From positions 62,001 to 126,000 of the forward strand of contig DATCZA010000046.1 of assembly GCA_036526135.1 (NCBI GenBank): DNA of 64,000 nucleotides. Direction: 5' to 3'. The notes under the pieces were generated by a model, which saw nothing but the letters and a program-made list of their open reading frames with translations, did not search any database and had not been told where the DNA came from. The position numbers were made by a program, and so were the translations under genes. Each line of letters begins with the position of its first letter. The first letter of the stretch is position 1. Source of the stretch: UBA2965 sp036526135 (GTDB taxonomy: Bacteria; Pseudomonadota; Gammaproteobacteria; Pseudomonadales; Azotimanducaceae). Positions 28,579 through 37,238 of the stretch are shown here, piece by piece.

Positions 28579-28935
28579 TCAGGACTTGAGGACCCTCAGC
28601 AGGTCCTCGAGCTCCACGATCATCTGCCGGACCAGGAGCTTGAACTGGGAGTGGTCTCGTTTGGCGTCTGCGCCCGCCAGCTGTTGTCGGGCGCCCCCGA
28701 TCGTAAACCCCTGGTCATAGAGCAGCGACCGGATCTGGCGGATGGTCATGACGTCCTGACGCTGGTAGTAACGGCGGTTGCCGCGACGCTTGACGGGCTT
28801 GAGCTGGGGGAATTCCTGCTCCCAGTAGCGCAGCACGTGGGGCTTGACCTCGCACAGCTGGCTCACCTCACCGATGGTGAAGTACCGCTTTCCGGGAATG
28901 GGCGGCAGCTCGTCAGTCTGACCCGGGTCCAGCAT
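28579..28935 (-). CDS. MerR-family transcriptional regulator
   Basis: A 118-residue MerR protein. The N-terminal winged HTH is FTIGEVSQLCEVKPHVLRYW followed by KRRGNRRYYQRQDV; the short C-terminal helix is LVRQMIVELEDLLRVL. No Cys-rich effector loop is present, as in the conserved ihfA-linked MerR of gammaproteobacteria. Its start overlaps the 3' end of ihfA by 23 bases, matching the usual ihfA-merR arrangement. Target genes unknown. Confidence 0.93.
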   Translation of the reverse strand: MLDPGQTDELPPIPGKRYFTIGEVSQLCEVKPHVLRYWEQEFPQLKPVKRRGNRRYYQRQDVMTIRQIRSLLYDQGFTIGGARQQLAGADAKRDHSQFKLLVRQMIVELEDLLRVLKS

Positions 28936-29218
28936 AAGCTTCCACTCGCGCCTTCAGTTTCTGCCCGGGTCGGAACGTCACGACGCGCCGGGCCGTGATG
29001 GGGATCTCTTCCCCAGTTTTCGGATTGCGGCCCGGCCGCTCTCCCTTCTCACGCAGATCGAAGTTCCCGAATCCGGAGAGCTTGACCTGCTGGTTGTTCT
29101 CCAGCGAGTCCCGGACCTCGTCGAAAAACATCTCGACGATCTCCTTGGCTTCGCGCTTGTTCAGCCCGAGCTCATCGAAGAGGCGGTCGGCCATCTGCGC
29201 TTTGGTAAGGGCACCCAC
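28913..29218 (-). CDS. ihfA: Integration host factor subunit alpha
   Basis: 101 residues of an HU/IHF DNA-bending protein: ALTKAQMADRLFDELGLNKR at the N-terminus, the LSGFGNFDLREKGERPGRNP arm region with the intercalating Pro, and VVTFRPGQKLK. The location directly after pheT is diagnostic for the alpha subunit in gammaproteobacteria. It forms a heterodimer with IhfB, not in this window. Confidence 0.95.
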   Translation of the reverse strand: MGALTKAQMADRLFDELGLNKREAKEIVEMFFDEVRDSLENNQQVKLSGFGNFDLREKGERPGRNPKTGEEIPITARRVVTFRPGQKLKARVEAYAGPGSD

Positions 29219-29281
29219 CCGGGAGTCTCCTGTGTTTTCGGCACCCGACCCCTGAGATCACGGGGACGGGCGTCCGATTCT

Positions 29282-31660
29282 TCAACGCAGCCTTGCGCCC
29301 ACACCTCGAACCAGGGCGTCCACGGCTTCGTTCATGTATTTGCCAATTTCCTGGTCGTTAAGGGTGGCCGACGGATGCTGCAACGTCAACCCTATACCAA
29401 GGCTTTTCTCATTAGAATCAATACCTTTGCCCTGATAGACGTCAAATATCCTGAAGTCGACGAGAATTTCGCCCAGGGACTCGCGGAGGATCCTCTCGAT
29501 GCTCGAAGAGGCCGTATCGGCCTGAACCACTACGGCCAGGTCCCGCCTGACGCTGGGGAACTTCGACAGGCTCAGATGCCTGCGGCGGGCGCGATGCAGA
29601 ACCGCGTCTGCCTCCAGCTCGAAGATGAAGACGTGCCCCGGCAGATCCAGCGCGCGTTCGATCTCCGGATGCAGCCGCCCCAGCCGCCCCACCGGCCCTC
29701 GCGAACCCACCACGAGCGCCGCCTGGCCAGGGTGAAGCACCGGGTCTTCGAGCCGCTCGTAGGCCACCGGCTCGCCGCTCCACCCCACGATGGCCTCGAC
29801 GTCGCCCTTGAGATCGTAGAAGTCGACTTCCGCGCCTGACTGGTTCCAGTTCTCCCCGTGCCGCCGACCCCAGAGCACACCGCCAAGCATCAGCTTCTGC
29901 AGCACGGGGTCGCCGGGGGCAAAGCACGACCCCAGCTCGAATATCCGCACCCGGTCCTGCTGCCGGGCCACGTTGAAACGCAGCGCCTCGACGAGGCCGG
30001 GCAGCAGGTTCAGCCGCATGACCGACTGCTCCGACGACATGGGATTGCTCAGCACCAGGGCATCGGCGGCGGGCGCGAGCAGATCCTGCAGACGCGGGTC
30101 CACGAAGCTGTAGGTGATGGCTTCCTGATAGCCGAGGGTTGCCAGCAGCCGCTTCAGCCGTCCTGCCGGGCTCCTTTCGAGGGGCACCGGCGTGAGCTCC
30201 AGCTCGGTCACCGGCTGGCGCACCGGCAGGTTGTTGTAACCGTAGATGCGGCAGACCTCTTCGACGAGATCCGCTTCGCGCACGATGTCGAACCGGTGGC
30301 TGGGCACGCGCACAGTCCAGCGAACGCCCTCCTCTCCCGTCTCCCTAGACGTCACCGCGAAGTCGAGCCTCTCCATGGCCTCGTCGACGATCTCCGGCGC
30401 GATCTCCGTCCCGAGAAGACGGTTGAGCCGACGCTCGCGCAACCCGATGTCGGACACCTCCGGAAGGGCTTTCGGTTCCACCGCCTCCACCACCGGTCCC
30501 GGCTCCCCGCCAACGATGTCCAGGAGCAGCCGGGTCGCTCTCTCCATGGCCGCATGCTGCAGCTCGAAATCCACGCCCCGCTCATAGCGGTGCGACGCGT
30601 CCGTGTGGAGCGCGTACCGACGCGCCGTGCCGGCTACCGCCAGCGGGGCGAAGTAGGCGCACTCCAGGAACACGTCGGTGGTTGCCGCCTGAATGCCGCT
30701 GCGCTCCCCGCCCATCACCCCGGCGATGGCGACCGGTCCGCTGCCATCCGTGATCAGCAGGGTGTCCGCGTCCAGGGCCAGTTCCTGGCCATCCAGCAAC
30801 CTCAGCTGCTCGCCATCCCGCGCCCGCCGGACCACGATGCCGTCGCGAAGCTGCCCGAGGTCGAAGGCATGCATGGGCTGACCCAGCTCGAGCATGACGA
30901 AATTGGTGACGTCCACCACCGGGTCGATGGCGCGCACGCCGCAGCGGCGCAGCTTCTCGGTGAGCCACAGCGGGCTCGCGCAGGAGGGATCAATGCCCCG
31001 AATTACCCGTCCCAGATATCGCGGGCAGCCTGCGGGATCCTGGATCTCGACGCTGAACGTATCCTCCAACACGGGCGCGACGGCCTCCACCTCGCCGGCG
31101 GCGACCGGAACGTTGTTGAGCACCCCCACTTCCCGGGCGAGACCTCGCACGCTCAGGCAGTCACCGCGGTTCGGCGTGAGGTCCAGGTCGACGATGACGT
31201 CGTCGAGGGCCAGCGCCTGTCGCAGGTCATCGCCCACGCGGTCGGGGCAGTCGAGGTCGAGGATGCCGCTGTGGTCATCGCCCATGCCGAGCTCGGCCGC
31301 GCTGCAGAGCATGCCCTGGGACTCGACTCCGCGAAGCTTGGCCGCCTTGATGCGGAAATCATCCGGAAGCACGGCCCCCACCCGGGCGAAGGCGCCGATC
31401 ATGCCCGCCCGGACGTTTGGCGCGCCGCACACCACCTGGAAGGTCTGTGTGCCATCGTCGACGGTGCAAACCGAAAGCTTGTCCGCATTGGGGTGGGCGT
31501 CCACCGAGACCACCTCAGCTATCACGACGCCGGCAAACTCTTTGGATACGGGCTCAACGCCGTCCACCTCCAACCCGGCCATGGTCAGCTGGTCCAGCAG
31601 CGCCTCCCTGGAGATGCCTGGGTCCGCCCACTCGCGCAGCCAGGCTTCACTGAACTTCAT
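29282..31660 (-). CDS. pheT: Phenylalanyl-tRNA synthetase beta subunit
   Basis: 792 residues, full length. It has the N-terminal tRNA-binding domain (residues ~40-150, VVSVDAHPNADKLSVCTVDDG), the B3/B4 editing region, the B5 domain and a C-terminal FDX-ACB domain (KFPSVRRDLAVVV). With PheS it forms the alpha2beta2 enzyme charging tRNA-Phe. Eighteen bases separate it from pheS. Confidence 0.97.
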   Translation of the reverse strand: MKFSEAWLREWADPGISREALLDQLTMAGLEVDGVEPVSKEFAGVVIAEVVSVDAHPNADKLSVCTVDDGTQTFQVVCGAPNVRAGMIGAFARVGAVLPDDFRIKAAKLRGVESQGMLCSAAELGMGDDHSGILDLDCPDRVGDDLRQALALDDVIVDLDLTPNRGDCLSVRGLAREVGVLNNVPVAAGEVEAVAPVLEDTFSVEIQDPAGCPRYLGRVIRGIDPSCASPLWLTEKLRRCGVRAIDPVVDVTNFVMLELGQPMHAFDLGQLRDGIVVRRARDGEQLRLLDGQELALDADTLLITDGSGPVAIAGVMGGERSGIQAATTDVFLECAYFAPLAVAGTARRYALHTDASHRYERGVDFELQHAAMERATRLLLDIVGGEPGPVVEAVEPKALPEVSDIGLRERRLNRLLGTEIAPEIVDEAMERLDFAVTSRETGEEGVRWTVRVPSHRFDIVREADLVEEVCRIYGYNNLPVRQPVTELELTPVPLERSPAGRLKRLLATLGYQEAITYSFVDPRLQDLLAPAADALVLSNPMSSEQSVMRLNLLPGLVEALRFNVARQQDRVRIFELGSCFAPGDPVLQKLMLGGVLWGRRHGENWNQSGAEVDFYDLKGDVEAIVGWSGEPVAYERLEDPVLHPGQAALVVGSRGPVGRLGRLHPEIERALDLPGHVFIFELEADAVLHRARRRHLSLSKFPSVRRDLAVVVQADTASSSIERILRESLGEILVDFRIFDVYQGKGIDSNEKSLGIGLTLQHPSATLNDQEIGKYMNEAVDALVRGVGARLR

Positions 31661-31678
31661 GATCGCCCCCCGACCCGG

Positions 31679-32692
31679 TCACGCGAACTGCCGCAGGAAG
31701 CGGAGATCGTTGTCGAAGAACATGCGCAGGTCGTCGACCTCGTAGAGCAGCATGGCGAGCCGGTCGCCGCCCATGCCGAAGGCGAACCCCGAGAACTCCT
31801 CGCTGTCCACGCCCGACATTTCGAGCACGTTCGGGTGGACGAGCCCGCAGCCCATCACCTCGAGCCAGCCGGTCTGGCTGCAGACCCGGCAGCCCTTGCC
31901 CAGGCAGTGAACGCATTGGACGTCCACTTCGGCAGACGGCTCGGTGAACGGGAAGTACGAAGGCCGGAACCGGACGGCGAGATCCTGCTCGAAAAACCGC
32001 TGCAGAAAGCCCACCACCGTGCCCTTTAGATCGGCAAAGCTGATGCCGCGATCGATGACCAGCCCTTCGACCTGGTGAAACATGGGGGTATGGGTGAGAT
32101 CGGAATCCCGTCGATAGACGCGCCCCGGGCAGATGACCCGGATGGGCGGCGCCTGGTTCTCCATGACGTGAACCTGAGACGGCGAGGTGTGGGTCCTCAG
32201 CAGCAGGCCGTTGCCGAAGTAGAAGGTGTCGTGCATGGCCCGGGCCGGATGGTGCGCGGGAATGTTGAGAGCCTCGAAATTGTGATAGTCGTCCTCGATC
32301 TCCTGGCCCGGGACGACGCTGTAGCCGGCTCCGGTGAAGATGTCCTCGATCCGCTCCATCGCCTGGGTAACCGGATGCAGGCCTCCAGGCCGCTCTCCCC
32401 TACCGGGCAGGGTCACGTCAACGCTTTCGCTGGCGAGCGCCTGGGCAAGCTGCTCGGAGCCGAGCGACGCGCGGCGCTGCGCGATCCACTCCTGAACCTG
32501 TTCCTTCGCAAGATTGATGGCCGCGCCAGCCTTGGGTCGTTCCTCGGCATCGAGAGTACCCAGGGACTTCAGGAGAACGGTGAGTTCCCCCTTCTTGCCG
32601 AGAAAGCGAACGCGCACGGCGTCGAGAGCCGCTTCATCCCCTGCTTCGGCGATTCCCGTCCTGGCCTGCTCGAGTAGCTCTTCTATGTTCAT
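31679..32692 (-). CDS. pheS: Phenylalanyl-tRNA synthetase alpha subunit
   Basis: 337 residues of a class II synthetase: N-terminal coiled coil, motif 2 around LLRTHTSPSQVHVM, the Phe-binding RPSYFPFTEPSAEVDV and motif 3 GFAFGMGGDRLAMLLY. Catalytic subunit partnered with pheT. A hairpin with a U tract lies just before its start and may act as an attenuator. Confidence 0.97.
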   Translation of the reverse strand: MNIEELLEQARTGIAEAGDEAALDAVRVRFLGKKGELTVLLKSLGTLDAEERPKAGAAINLAKEQVQEWIAQRRASLGSEQLAQALASESVDVTLPGRGERPGGLHPVTQAMERIEDIFTGAGYSVVPGQEIEDDYHNFEALNIPAHHPARAMHDTFYFGNGLLLRTHTSPSQVHVMENQAPPIRVICPGRVYRRDSDLTHTPMFHQVEGLVIDRGISFADLKGTVVGFLQRFFEQDLAVRFRPSYFPFTEPSAEVDVQCVHCLGKGCRVCSQTGWLEVMGCGLVHPNVLEMSGVDSEEFSGFAFGMGGDRLAMLLYEVDDLRMFFDNDLRFLRQFA

Positions 32693-32706
32693 CTCGGTCT
32701 CAAACG

Positions 32707-32740
32707 AAAAAAGGGAAGTACCGCTGCCGGCTCCTTCCCT
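32707..32740 (-). terminator. Rho-independent terminator / pheST attenuator
   Basis: On the minus strand the stem AGGGAAG (32740-32734) pairs with CTTCCCT (32718-32712) across a 15-nt loop and is followed by six T (32712-32707). It lies between rplT and pheS, where E. coli has the pheM attenuator. I see no Phe-rich leader peptide here, so control may be partial termination without a leader. Confidence 0.75.
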
Positions 32741-32821
32741 AGATTCGCTCGTACGCGTCCGCTTCCGGGAAGAGCCCTTCGACGGCCCCCAGAAGACGGC
32801 TGATGTTTACCGATCAGTGCT

Positions 32822-33187
32822 TCAGGCTGCTTCCGCGAGAGCCTGCTTGGCCTGCTCGGCCAGCACGGCGAAGGTTTCCTTCTCGTGTACGGCCAGATCG
32901 GCGAGCACCTTTCGATCCACTTCGATTGCCGCCTTCTTGAGGCCGGCGATAAATCGGCTGTAGGAAAGGTCGTGCTCGCGTGCCGCGGCGTTGATTCTGA
33001 CAACCCACAACGAACGGAACTGGCGCTTGCGTTGACGGCGATCGCGGTAGGCGTACTGTCCGGCCTTGATGACCGCCTGCTTGGCGACCTTGAAGGACCG
33101 GCTGCGCGCTCCGTAATAGCCCTTGGCCTGCTTGAGCACCTTTTTCCGGCGCGTCCGCGAGGCGACGGTATTTCTTGCTCTGGGCAT
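32822..33187 (-). CDS. rplT: Large ribosomal subunit protein bL20
   Basis: 121 residues, typical L20: PRARNTVASRTRRKKVLKQA, then GYYGARSRSFKVAKQAVIKA and RRQRKRQFRSLWVVRINAAA. The protein binds 23S rRNA early in assembly and in enterobacteria represses its own operon. Nine bases after rpmI. Confidence 0.97.
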   Translation of the reverse strand: MPRARNTVASRTRRKKVLKQAKGYYGARSRSFKVAKQAVIKAGQYAYRDRRQRKRQFRSLWVVRINAAAREHDLSYSRFIAGLKKAAIEVDRKVLADLAVHEKETFAVLAEQAKQALAEAA

Positions 33188-33196
33188 CCCGTCCTC

Positions 33197-33397
33197 CTAT
33201 CGCGCCTTTTTGGGAATCATGCGATTGATCGCCGGGGCATCAGCCGCAGATACGTCGTGAAGGCCGCGAAGCTGGCGTTTCCGCTTCGGCGCCTTCTTGG
33301 TCAATATGTGGTTCCGATTCGCCTTGCGGTGCTTGAAACCATTTGCAGTGCGGCGAAACCGTTTCGCCGCGCCGCTTTTCGTCTTCATTTTCGGCAT
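33197..33397 (-). CDS. rpmI: Large ribosomal subunit protein bL35
   Basis: 66 residues with the family signature PKMKTKSGAAKRFRRTANG and the basic KRKRQLRGLHDVS. Located between infC and rplT as expected. Confidence 0.97.
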   Translation of the reverse strand: MPKMKTKSGAAKRFRRTANGFKHRKANRNHILTKKAPKRKRQLRGLHDVSAADAPAINRMIPKKAR

Positions 33398-33435
33398 GAA
33401 CTTACTCGCAATTTCCAGACTTGTATGATGCTGTT

Positions 33436-33975
33436 CTATTTCTTCTTCTTTTTGGGACCCAAGACCATCACCACCTGCCGCCCCTCGAACTTCGGCTCGG
33501 CTTCCACCAACCCGTATTCTTCGAGGTCCTTCTCAATCCGCGACATCAGGTTCATACCGATTTCCGGGTGCACGACTTCTCTGCCCCGGAACCTCAGCGA
33601 AACCTTGGCTTTGTCTCCGTCCTCGAGGAATCGAATCAGGTTGCGTAGTTTGACCTGATAATCGCCTTCCTCCGTTCCGGGCCGAAACTTCATTTCCTTG
33701 ACCTGCATCTGCTTCTGCTTTTTCTTCTGAGCTGCTTTGGTCTTTTTCAGCTCGAACAGATGCTTGCCGTAGTCCATGACCTTGACGACTGGCGGGTCGG
33801 CCTCCGGCGCGATGAGCACCAGATCAAGACCCGACCGTTTGGCTTCGTCCAGGGCTTCGTCCCGGGAAACTACACCGACCTGACCGCCGTCAGCGCCGAT
33901 AAGACGCACGCTGCGAGCCATGATCTCCTCGTTGAGGAGAGATCGCTCCACGCGCTTCGCTCCACCTCTCTTAAT
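33436..33975 (-). CDS. infC: Translation initiation factor IF-3 (AUU start)
   Basis: 179 residues. A GTG (33951) or an internal ATG could be taken as the start, but the frame is open further up to ATT 33975-33973, giving IKRGGAKRVERSLLNEEI, which aligns with the basic N-terminus of IF-3 from E. coli, itself AUU-initiated. GGAG lies seven bases upstream of the ATT. IF-3 discriminates against AUU, so this start allows autoregulation. Later motifs PPVVKVMDYGKHLFE and the C-terminal domain KVSLRFRGREVVHPEIG are typical. The thrS gene, normally upstream, is absent here. Confidence 0.95.
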   Translation of the reverse strand: MKRGGAKRVERSLLNEEIMARSVRLIGADGGQVGVVSRDEALDEAKRSGLDLVLIAPEADPPVVKVMDYGKHLFELKKTKAAQKKKQKQMQVKEMKFRPGTEEGDYQVKLRNLIRFLEDGDKAKVSLRFRGREVVHPEIGMNLMSRIEKDLEEYGLVEAEPKFEGRQVVMVLGPKKKKK

Positions 33976-34364
33976 AGGCGTTCTCCATCAATCCCCAGCG
34001 CGAGGTTAATACCTCAATGCGCTTTTTCCTACGAAAACGGGCCGACACGCGCCCTCGCCGGGGTTTGCGCTCGACCCATTCCCATTTATTTCCCCCATCT
34101 CCACGGAAACAGGGCCCACCGCTGAGCGGCAGGGGGCGGATTCTAATGCCTGTGCGACCGGCCGCACAAGCCCGAAGTGCGCTAACTGATTGTCCCCGCG
34201 AGCAAAATTCTGATGCGGCCGCGGCCACGGTGCGCCGAAGACGGGTAAGGTGAGTTAATCCATGCCGCCGATTCAATTTTGCAACCCGGCCGATTTTTGT
34301 ATGATTGCCCGTCCGGAGCCGAGGCGTTGACCCGCAACGGGCACATTCCGGTCCCGCAAACGCT
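33976..34364. other. Intergenic region between infC and tRNA-Val
   Basis: 389 bases with no convincing gene. On the minus strand it must hold the infC promoter; on the plus strand the tRNA-Val promoter. A 101-codon frame on the minus strand (34276-33971) runs up to the infC start but has an arginine-rich, shadow-like composition. Confidence 0.5.
34277..34305 (+). promoter_or_regulatory. Putative promoter of tRNA-Val
   Basis: A -10 hexamer TATGAT (34300-34305) with TTTTGC (34277-34282) 17 bases upstream, or TTGCAA (34279-34284) at 15 bases. The tRNA starts about 60 bases downstream. Confidence 0.4.
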
Positions 34365-34441
<77 letters not shown>

Positions 34442-34455
34442 ATTAAATCAATTGG

Positions 34456-34668
34456 TTAGGATAGTTCGCCCGAATCGCTCGATAACGTGGAGTGCGTATG
34501 GAGTGCAGATTCGGGTGACCTCGCTCTCAGCACCTTGCGCACGGTATTGCGTGACAGCCCACGCTCGCGCGCAATCGCCTTGATCGTCTTGCCATGAACA
34601 AAGTAATCCCGGCGGATCTTCCCAATCGTCTCCACGATCAACATCTCCCTTCGCCGCTCCAAAGCCAA
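34456..34668 (-). pseudogene. istA: IstA transposase fragment (IS21 family)
   Basis: 70 codons. Residues ~9-50 match the start of IS21 IstA: MLIVETIGKIRRDYFVHGKT followed by IKAIARERGLSRNTVRKVLR, a helix-turn-helix of the Hin-resolvase type. After residue ~50 the similarity ends (RARSPESALHTHST), and the catalytic DDE domain is absent. Not functional as a transposase. Confidence 0.75.
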
Positions 34669-34699
34669 AGCCTCGGAGTGATCTACACTTCGCAGGGAG

Positions 34700-34754
34700 G
34701 GTCAATTTTGGACGCCGATTACCCCGCAAAGGGGGTCAATATTCCACGCCGATC
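34700..34754 (-). repeat. IS21 left-end transposase-binding repeats
   Basis: Two 21-bp direct repeats, 34700-34720 and 34734-34754, identical at 18 of 21 positions, sharing GGTCAA and ACGCCGAT. Such multiple end repeats are typical of IS21-family termini and bind IstA. Confidence 0.75.
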
Positions 34755-34758
34755 AACA

Positions 34759-34857
34759 GGCATGCTGCAATTCGATGCGGTCCAGCAAGCCGCTGATGCG
34801 GGTTATCGCGAATCGCTGGAGTCCCTCAAACAGTGGCTTGAGACCCGCCGGCGGTAG
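34759..34857 (+). pseudogene. 3' fragment of a gene cut by the IS21 element
   Basis: Directly outside the IS end a frame encodes LQFDAVQQAADAGYRESLES then LKQWLETRRR and stops at 34857. Composition is that of an amphipathic helical C-terminus, but the upstream part of this frame runs into the IS end. The likely reading is the tail of an interrupted gene whose 5' part is lost. Family not identified. Confidence 0.35.
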
Positions 34858-34982
34858 CGCGTAGCTCTCCGATCAGCCCGGTCTCGCCCACGGCCGCCAT
34901 GTTTTCTGCCTGACCCGGCAGATACAGATCGTCCAGCACCGGCGCGAATGGAATCGGGGTGATTGAGGAAGCCTAGCGCAGG

Positions 34983-35516
34983 TCAATCGCTCGGCGAAGA
35001 GCCTCCAGGATCAAACATTCGAGCGAGGTCTTCCGAATGGCTCCATGTTTCCGGTGCGGATATACCGAAATGTTGCCGGAACGAATCGGAAAGAGGCGAA
35101 ATCCCGCTTCTCAACCATATCTGAATTGACTCCAAGCTAAGCGATCCTCGGATTTGCCGTTCGAAAGGATGCCATGCGTCGTCTGAGAGCTGTCCCTTCT
35201 GGTGAAGCTTGAAGAGACCGTCGACCATGTACCAGTGATGCGCGAGGAACCAGATGTATCGCCTGCGTTCATCGTCGTTTAACGCAGCAGCATCTCGATT
35301 GCCGACATCAGCGATCCGCGTCATATCTGGATCGAGGGCCGCCCTGATATTCTGCTCCGACCAATGGCGCGCGGCCTCAAGCTCAGCCGTGCTTTGCATC
35401 GCTCGAGTATTCTGCCGAATTTGAATTGCGAGATAGGCCAAGGTCGCTACTACCGCGATGGCGCCGACAAACTCCCCGTAGTTACCAAGCATCTCTGCAA
35501 AAGCCTGATGATCCAT
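34983..35516 (-). CDS. Small membrane-anchored protein, GEFVGAIAV family, copy 1
   Basis: 177 residues. One N-terminal hydrophobic helix in a motif shared by five loci of this region: GNYGEFVGAIAVVATLAYLA followed by IQIRQNTRAM. The soluble part is helical and rich in Trp, Asp and Arg (DDERRRYIWFLAHHWYMVDG). Consensus of the set: L-G-E-F-I/V-G-x-x-A-V-x-x-T-L-x-Y-L, then Q-I/L-R-Q-N-T. The family is common as an unnamed protein in marine gammaproteobacteria (recalled). No catalytic motif seen. Divergent from the GFA gene across a 65-bp repeat that recurs at 38021. Confidence 0.75.
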   Translation of the reverse strand: MDHQAFAEMLGNYGEFVGAIAVVATLAYLAIQIRQNTRAMQSTAELEAARHWSEQNIRAALDPDMTRIADVGNRDAAALNDDERRRYIWFLAHHWYMVDGLFKLHQKGQLSDDAWHPFERQIRGSLSLESIQIWLRSGISPLSDSFRQHFGISAPETWSHSEDLARMFDPGGSSPSD

Positions 35517-35525
35517 GATTGTCCC

Positions 35526-35590
35526 CTCTCCAATGAATGGAACGAGGCTACCTCAGCCGGTCTGCGCCGCAAGCCTTCTGCGCTACCATC
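35526..35590. repeat. 65-bp duplicated intergenic segment, copy 1
   Basis: Identical at 62 of 65 positions to 38021-38085 in the same orientation. Both copies sit just upstream of a minus-strand GEFVG-family gene and before a plus-strand gene. They share AATGGAACGAGGCTACCTCA and TTCTGCGCTACCATC. Confidence 0.9.
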
Positions 35591-35616
35591 TGCCCGTTCA
35601 CAAAGAGAGAAGAGTC

Positions 35617-36051
35617 GTGACAAGACAAGAGCACAAGGGTCGTTGCCACTGCGGTGCCGTCAGATTCGAGGTCAGGTTAACCGATGGTTTGAGCACGGCG
35701 CGCCGATGCAACTGCTCTCTATGCCGGATGCGCGGCGCAATCGCCGTGACGGCAAACGTTGGCGATCTGAACATTCTGCAGGGGGCCGATCGATTGACGA
35801 CGTACCAATTCAACACCCGGACAGCGAAGCATTACTTCTGCTCGGTCTGCGGGATCTACACGCACCACCAACGTCGATCAAACTCCGTAGAGTACGGCAT
35901 CAACGCGGCGTGTCTGGAGGGGGTGAGCCCCTTCGACTTTCCGGATGTCGTGGTCTACGACGGCGTTCAGCATCCATCGGACCTGAAGCATGCAACGGGG
36001 CCCAAAGTGGCGGGACACTTGAGGTTCTTCGCCGCTGACGCTGCTGGCTGA
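35617..36051 (+). CDS. GFA-family (glutathione-dependent formaldehyde-activating-like) protein
   Basis: 144 residues of the Mss4-like GFA fold. Zinc ligands are CHCGAVRFEV near the N-terminus, CNCSLCRMRG, and CSVCGIYTHH. GTG 35617 is taken as the start because the fold begins a few residues later; the frame is open upstream through the 65-bp repeat. Most GFA relatives are not true formaldehyde enzymes, so the reaction is open. Confidence 0.88.
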   Translation: MTRQEHKGRCHCGAVRFEVRLTDGLSTARRCNCSLCRMRGAIAVTANVGDLNILQGADRLTTYQFNTRTAKHYFCSVCGIYTHHQRRSNSVEYGINAACLEGVSPFDFPDVVVYDGVQHPSDLKHATGPKVAGHLRFFAADAAG

Positions 36052-36060
36052 TGCAGGCCC

Positions 36061-36549
36061 TCAATAGTGCCGGCGCTGAGCGTAAATTGCCGCGACATCC
36101 TGCCTTCGGAGGTCGTCGACGTATTTCTGGTAACTGCTCGTGTAGTAGCCCTGCCACTCTTCCCAGATCTGGTTCATATTTGGATTGGAGAAGAACAGGA
36201 ACGCCGTCCGCCAGCGTAGCGTATCCTCAAACTCCTTCGGCAGAGCACCGTCGCGAATCTCCAAGAACAACATCTCGAGGTGGCTGAACCATCCATTGAC
36301 GTACATCGCAAAACTTACATGGTCCTGCTCCGTAGCATCTTCCCTGTTGGCCCGTGCCGCTATCTCGAAGAACCCCTCCTCCTGTACCTGCCTCAGATCT
36401 GCATTCAACGCCTCGAGCACGAAGTAACGGGACTGGGAGCGCATCGAGAGCGTGTTCTGCCTGAGTTGAAAGACGAGATAGATCAGCGTGACGAGCACGG
36501 CGATCGAACCAATGAATTCCCCAAGCGACCCTAACTCGGAAATCGACAT
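36061..36549 (-). CDS. Small membrane-anchored protein, GEFVGAIAV family, copy 2
   Basis: 162 residues. N-terminus SISELGSLGEFIGSIAVLVT then LIYLVFQLRQNTLSM, the family motif with one membrane helix; the remainder is helical and acidic with conserved-looking FAMYVNGWFSHLEMLFLEIRD. ATG 36549 is preceded by AAAGGAGA. Convergent with the GFA gene, nine bases apart. Function unknown. Confidence 0.75.
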   Translation of the reverse strand: MSISELGSLGEFIGSIAVLVTLIYLVFQLRQNTLSMRSQSRYFVLEALNADLRQVQEEGFFEIAARANREDATEQDHVSFAMYVNGWFSHLEMLFLEIRDGALPKEFEDTLRWRTAFLFFSNPNMNQIWEEWQGYYTSSYQKYVDDLRRQDVAAIYAQRRHY

Positions 36550-36716
36550 CTGCTTCTCCTTTGCCAGACGTCCGAAAGAATACACGTTGGCGATCTGCAT
36601 CCAATGAATGCGACGGCGGTCTCGACAACCAGCGCCAGCAGCTGGCCCGGGAACGCAGATATCGGACCGCACCGGGTGTATCCTGGCATTCAAACAATCA
36701 TGGAGGAGCCCCCAAC

Positions 36717-37121
36717 ATGAGTAATCTGCCTACCTTCGGTGCCTACGCGGCAGCCTTTGAAGAATCCCTGCAGGATGACGACTGGACCAGGCTCGAGCAG
36801 TACTTTTCGGAGGATGCGTCCTATCGCCCCGGCGACGGGACAGAGGCGATCGGCCGCGAAGCCGTTCTCCAGGCGCTGCAGGCCAGCGTCAATCAACTGG
36901 AGAGAAAATGCGATTCCAGGGATCCGGTTGGAGAACCCGAACTCAGCGAGTCCGGAGACACCATCACGTTGAAGTTCACGGTCAAGTACACCAAGGAGGG
37001 TCTACCTGATCTGATGCTCTCGGGGTACGAGACCGTGCAGTTCTCCGACGGCCGGATTCTGAAGATGGAAGACGTGCTGGATGACGCGTCGGCCATGTTG
37101 GAGTGGACCAGCAAGCTCTGA
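36717..37121 (+). CDS. SnoaL-like (NTF2 fold) protein
   Basis: 134 residues of the NTF2/SnoaL type: AYAAAFEESLQDDDWTRLEQ, then YFSEDASYRPGDG, REAVLQALQASV and TVQFSDGRILKMEDVLDD. Such proteins are small-molecule isomerases, hydrolases or binding proteins. GGAGGAGC precedes ATG 36717. It lies divergent from copy 2 of the membrane-anchored family. Confidence 0.78.
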   Translation: MSNLPTFGAYAAAFEESLQDDDWTRLEQYFSEDASYRPGDGTEAIGREAVLQALQASVNQLERKCDSRDPVGEPELSESGDTITLKFTVKYTKEGLPDLMLSGYETVQFSDGRILKMEDVLDDASAMLEWTSKL

Positions 37122-37238
37122 CGGCAACGAGGGGAGCCTATCGATAGATGGCGGAGCCGACGGCCCTCGAAACCGCATCGCATGCCCCCGGGTGCCCGCT
37201 GGTGCCGGTGCAATGCCGTTGCCGGGAGATGTCGGCAT

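Larger units (their letters stand above)
34442..34758 (-). mobile_element. Truncated IS21-family element next to tRNA-Val
   Basis: The left end of an IS21-type element in minus orientation. It has two end repeats (34700-34754), an end probably at TG...(34758), and a broken istA (34668-34456) keeping only the N-terminal HTH. The element stops at the 3' end of tRNA-Val; istB and the right end are missing. Confidence 0.75.

Noticed and set aside
33971..34276. 101-codon minus-strand frame ending at the infC start as a leader gene
   Set aside because: Composition is arginine-rich and shadow-like, no ribosome site, and the overlap with the AUU start is explained by the infC leader itself.
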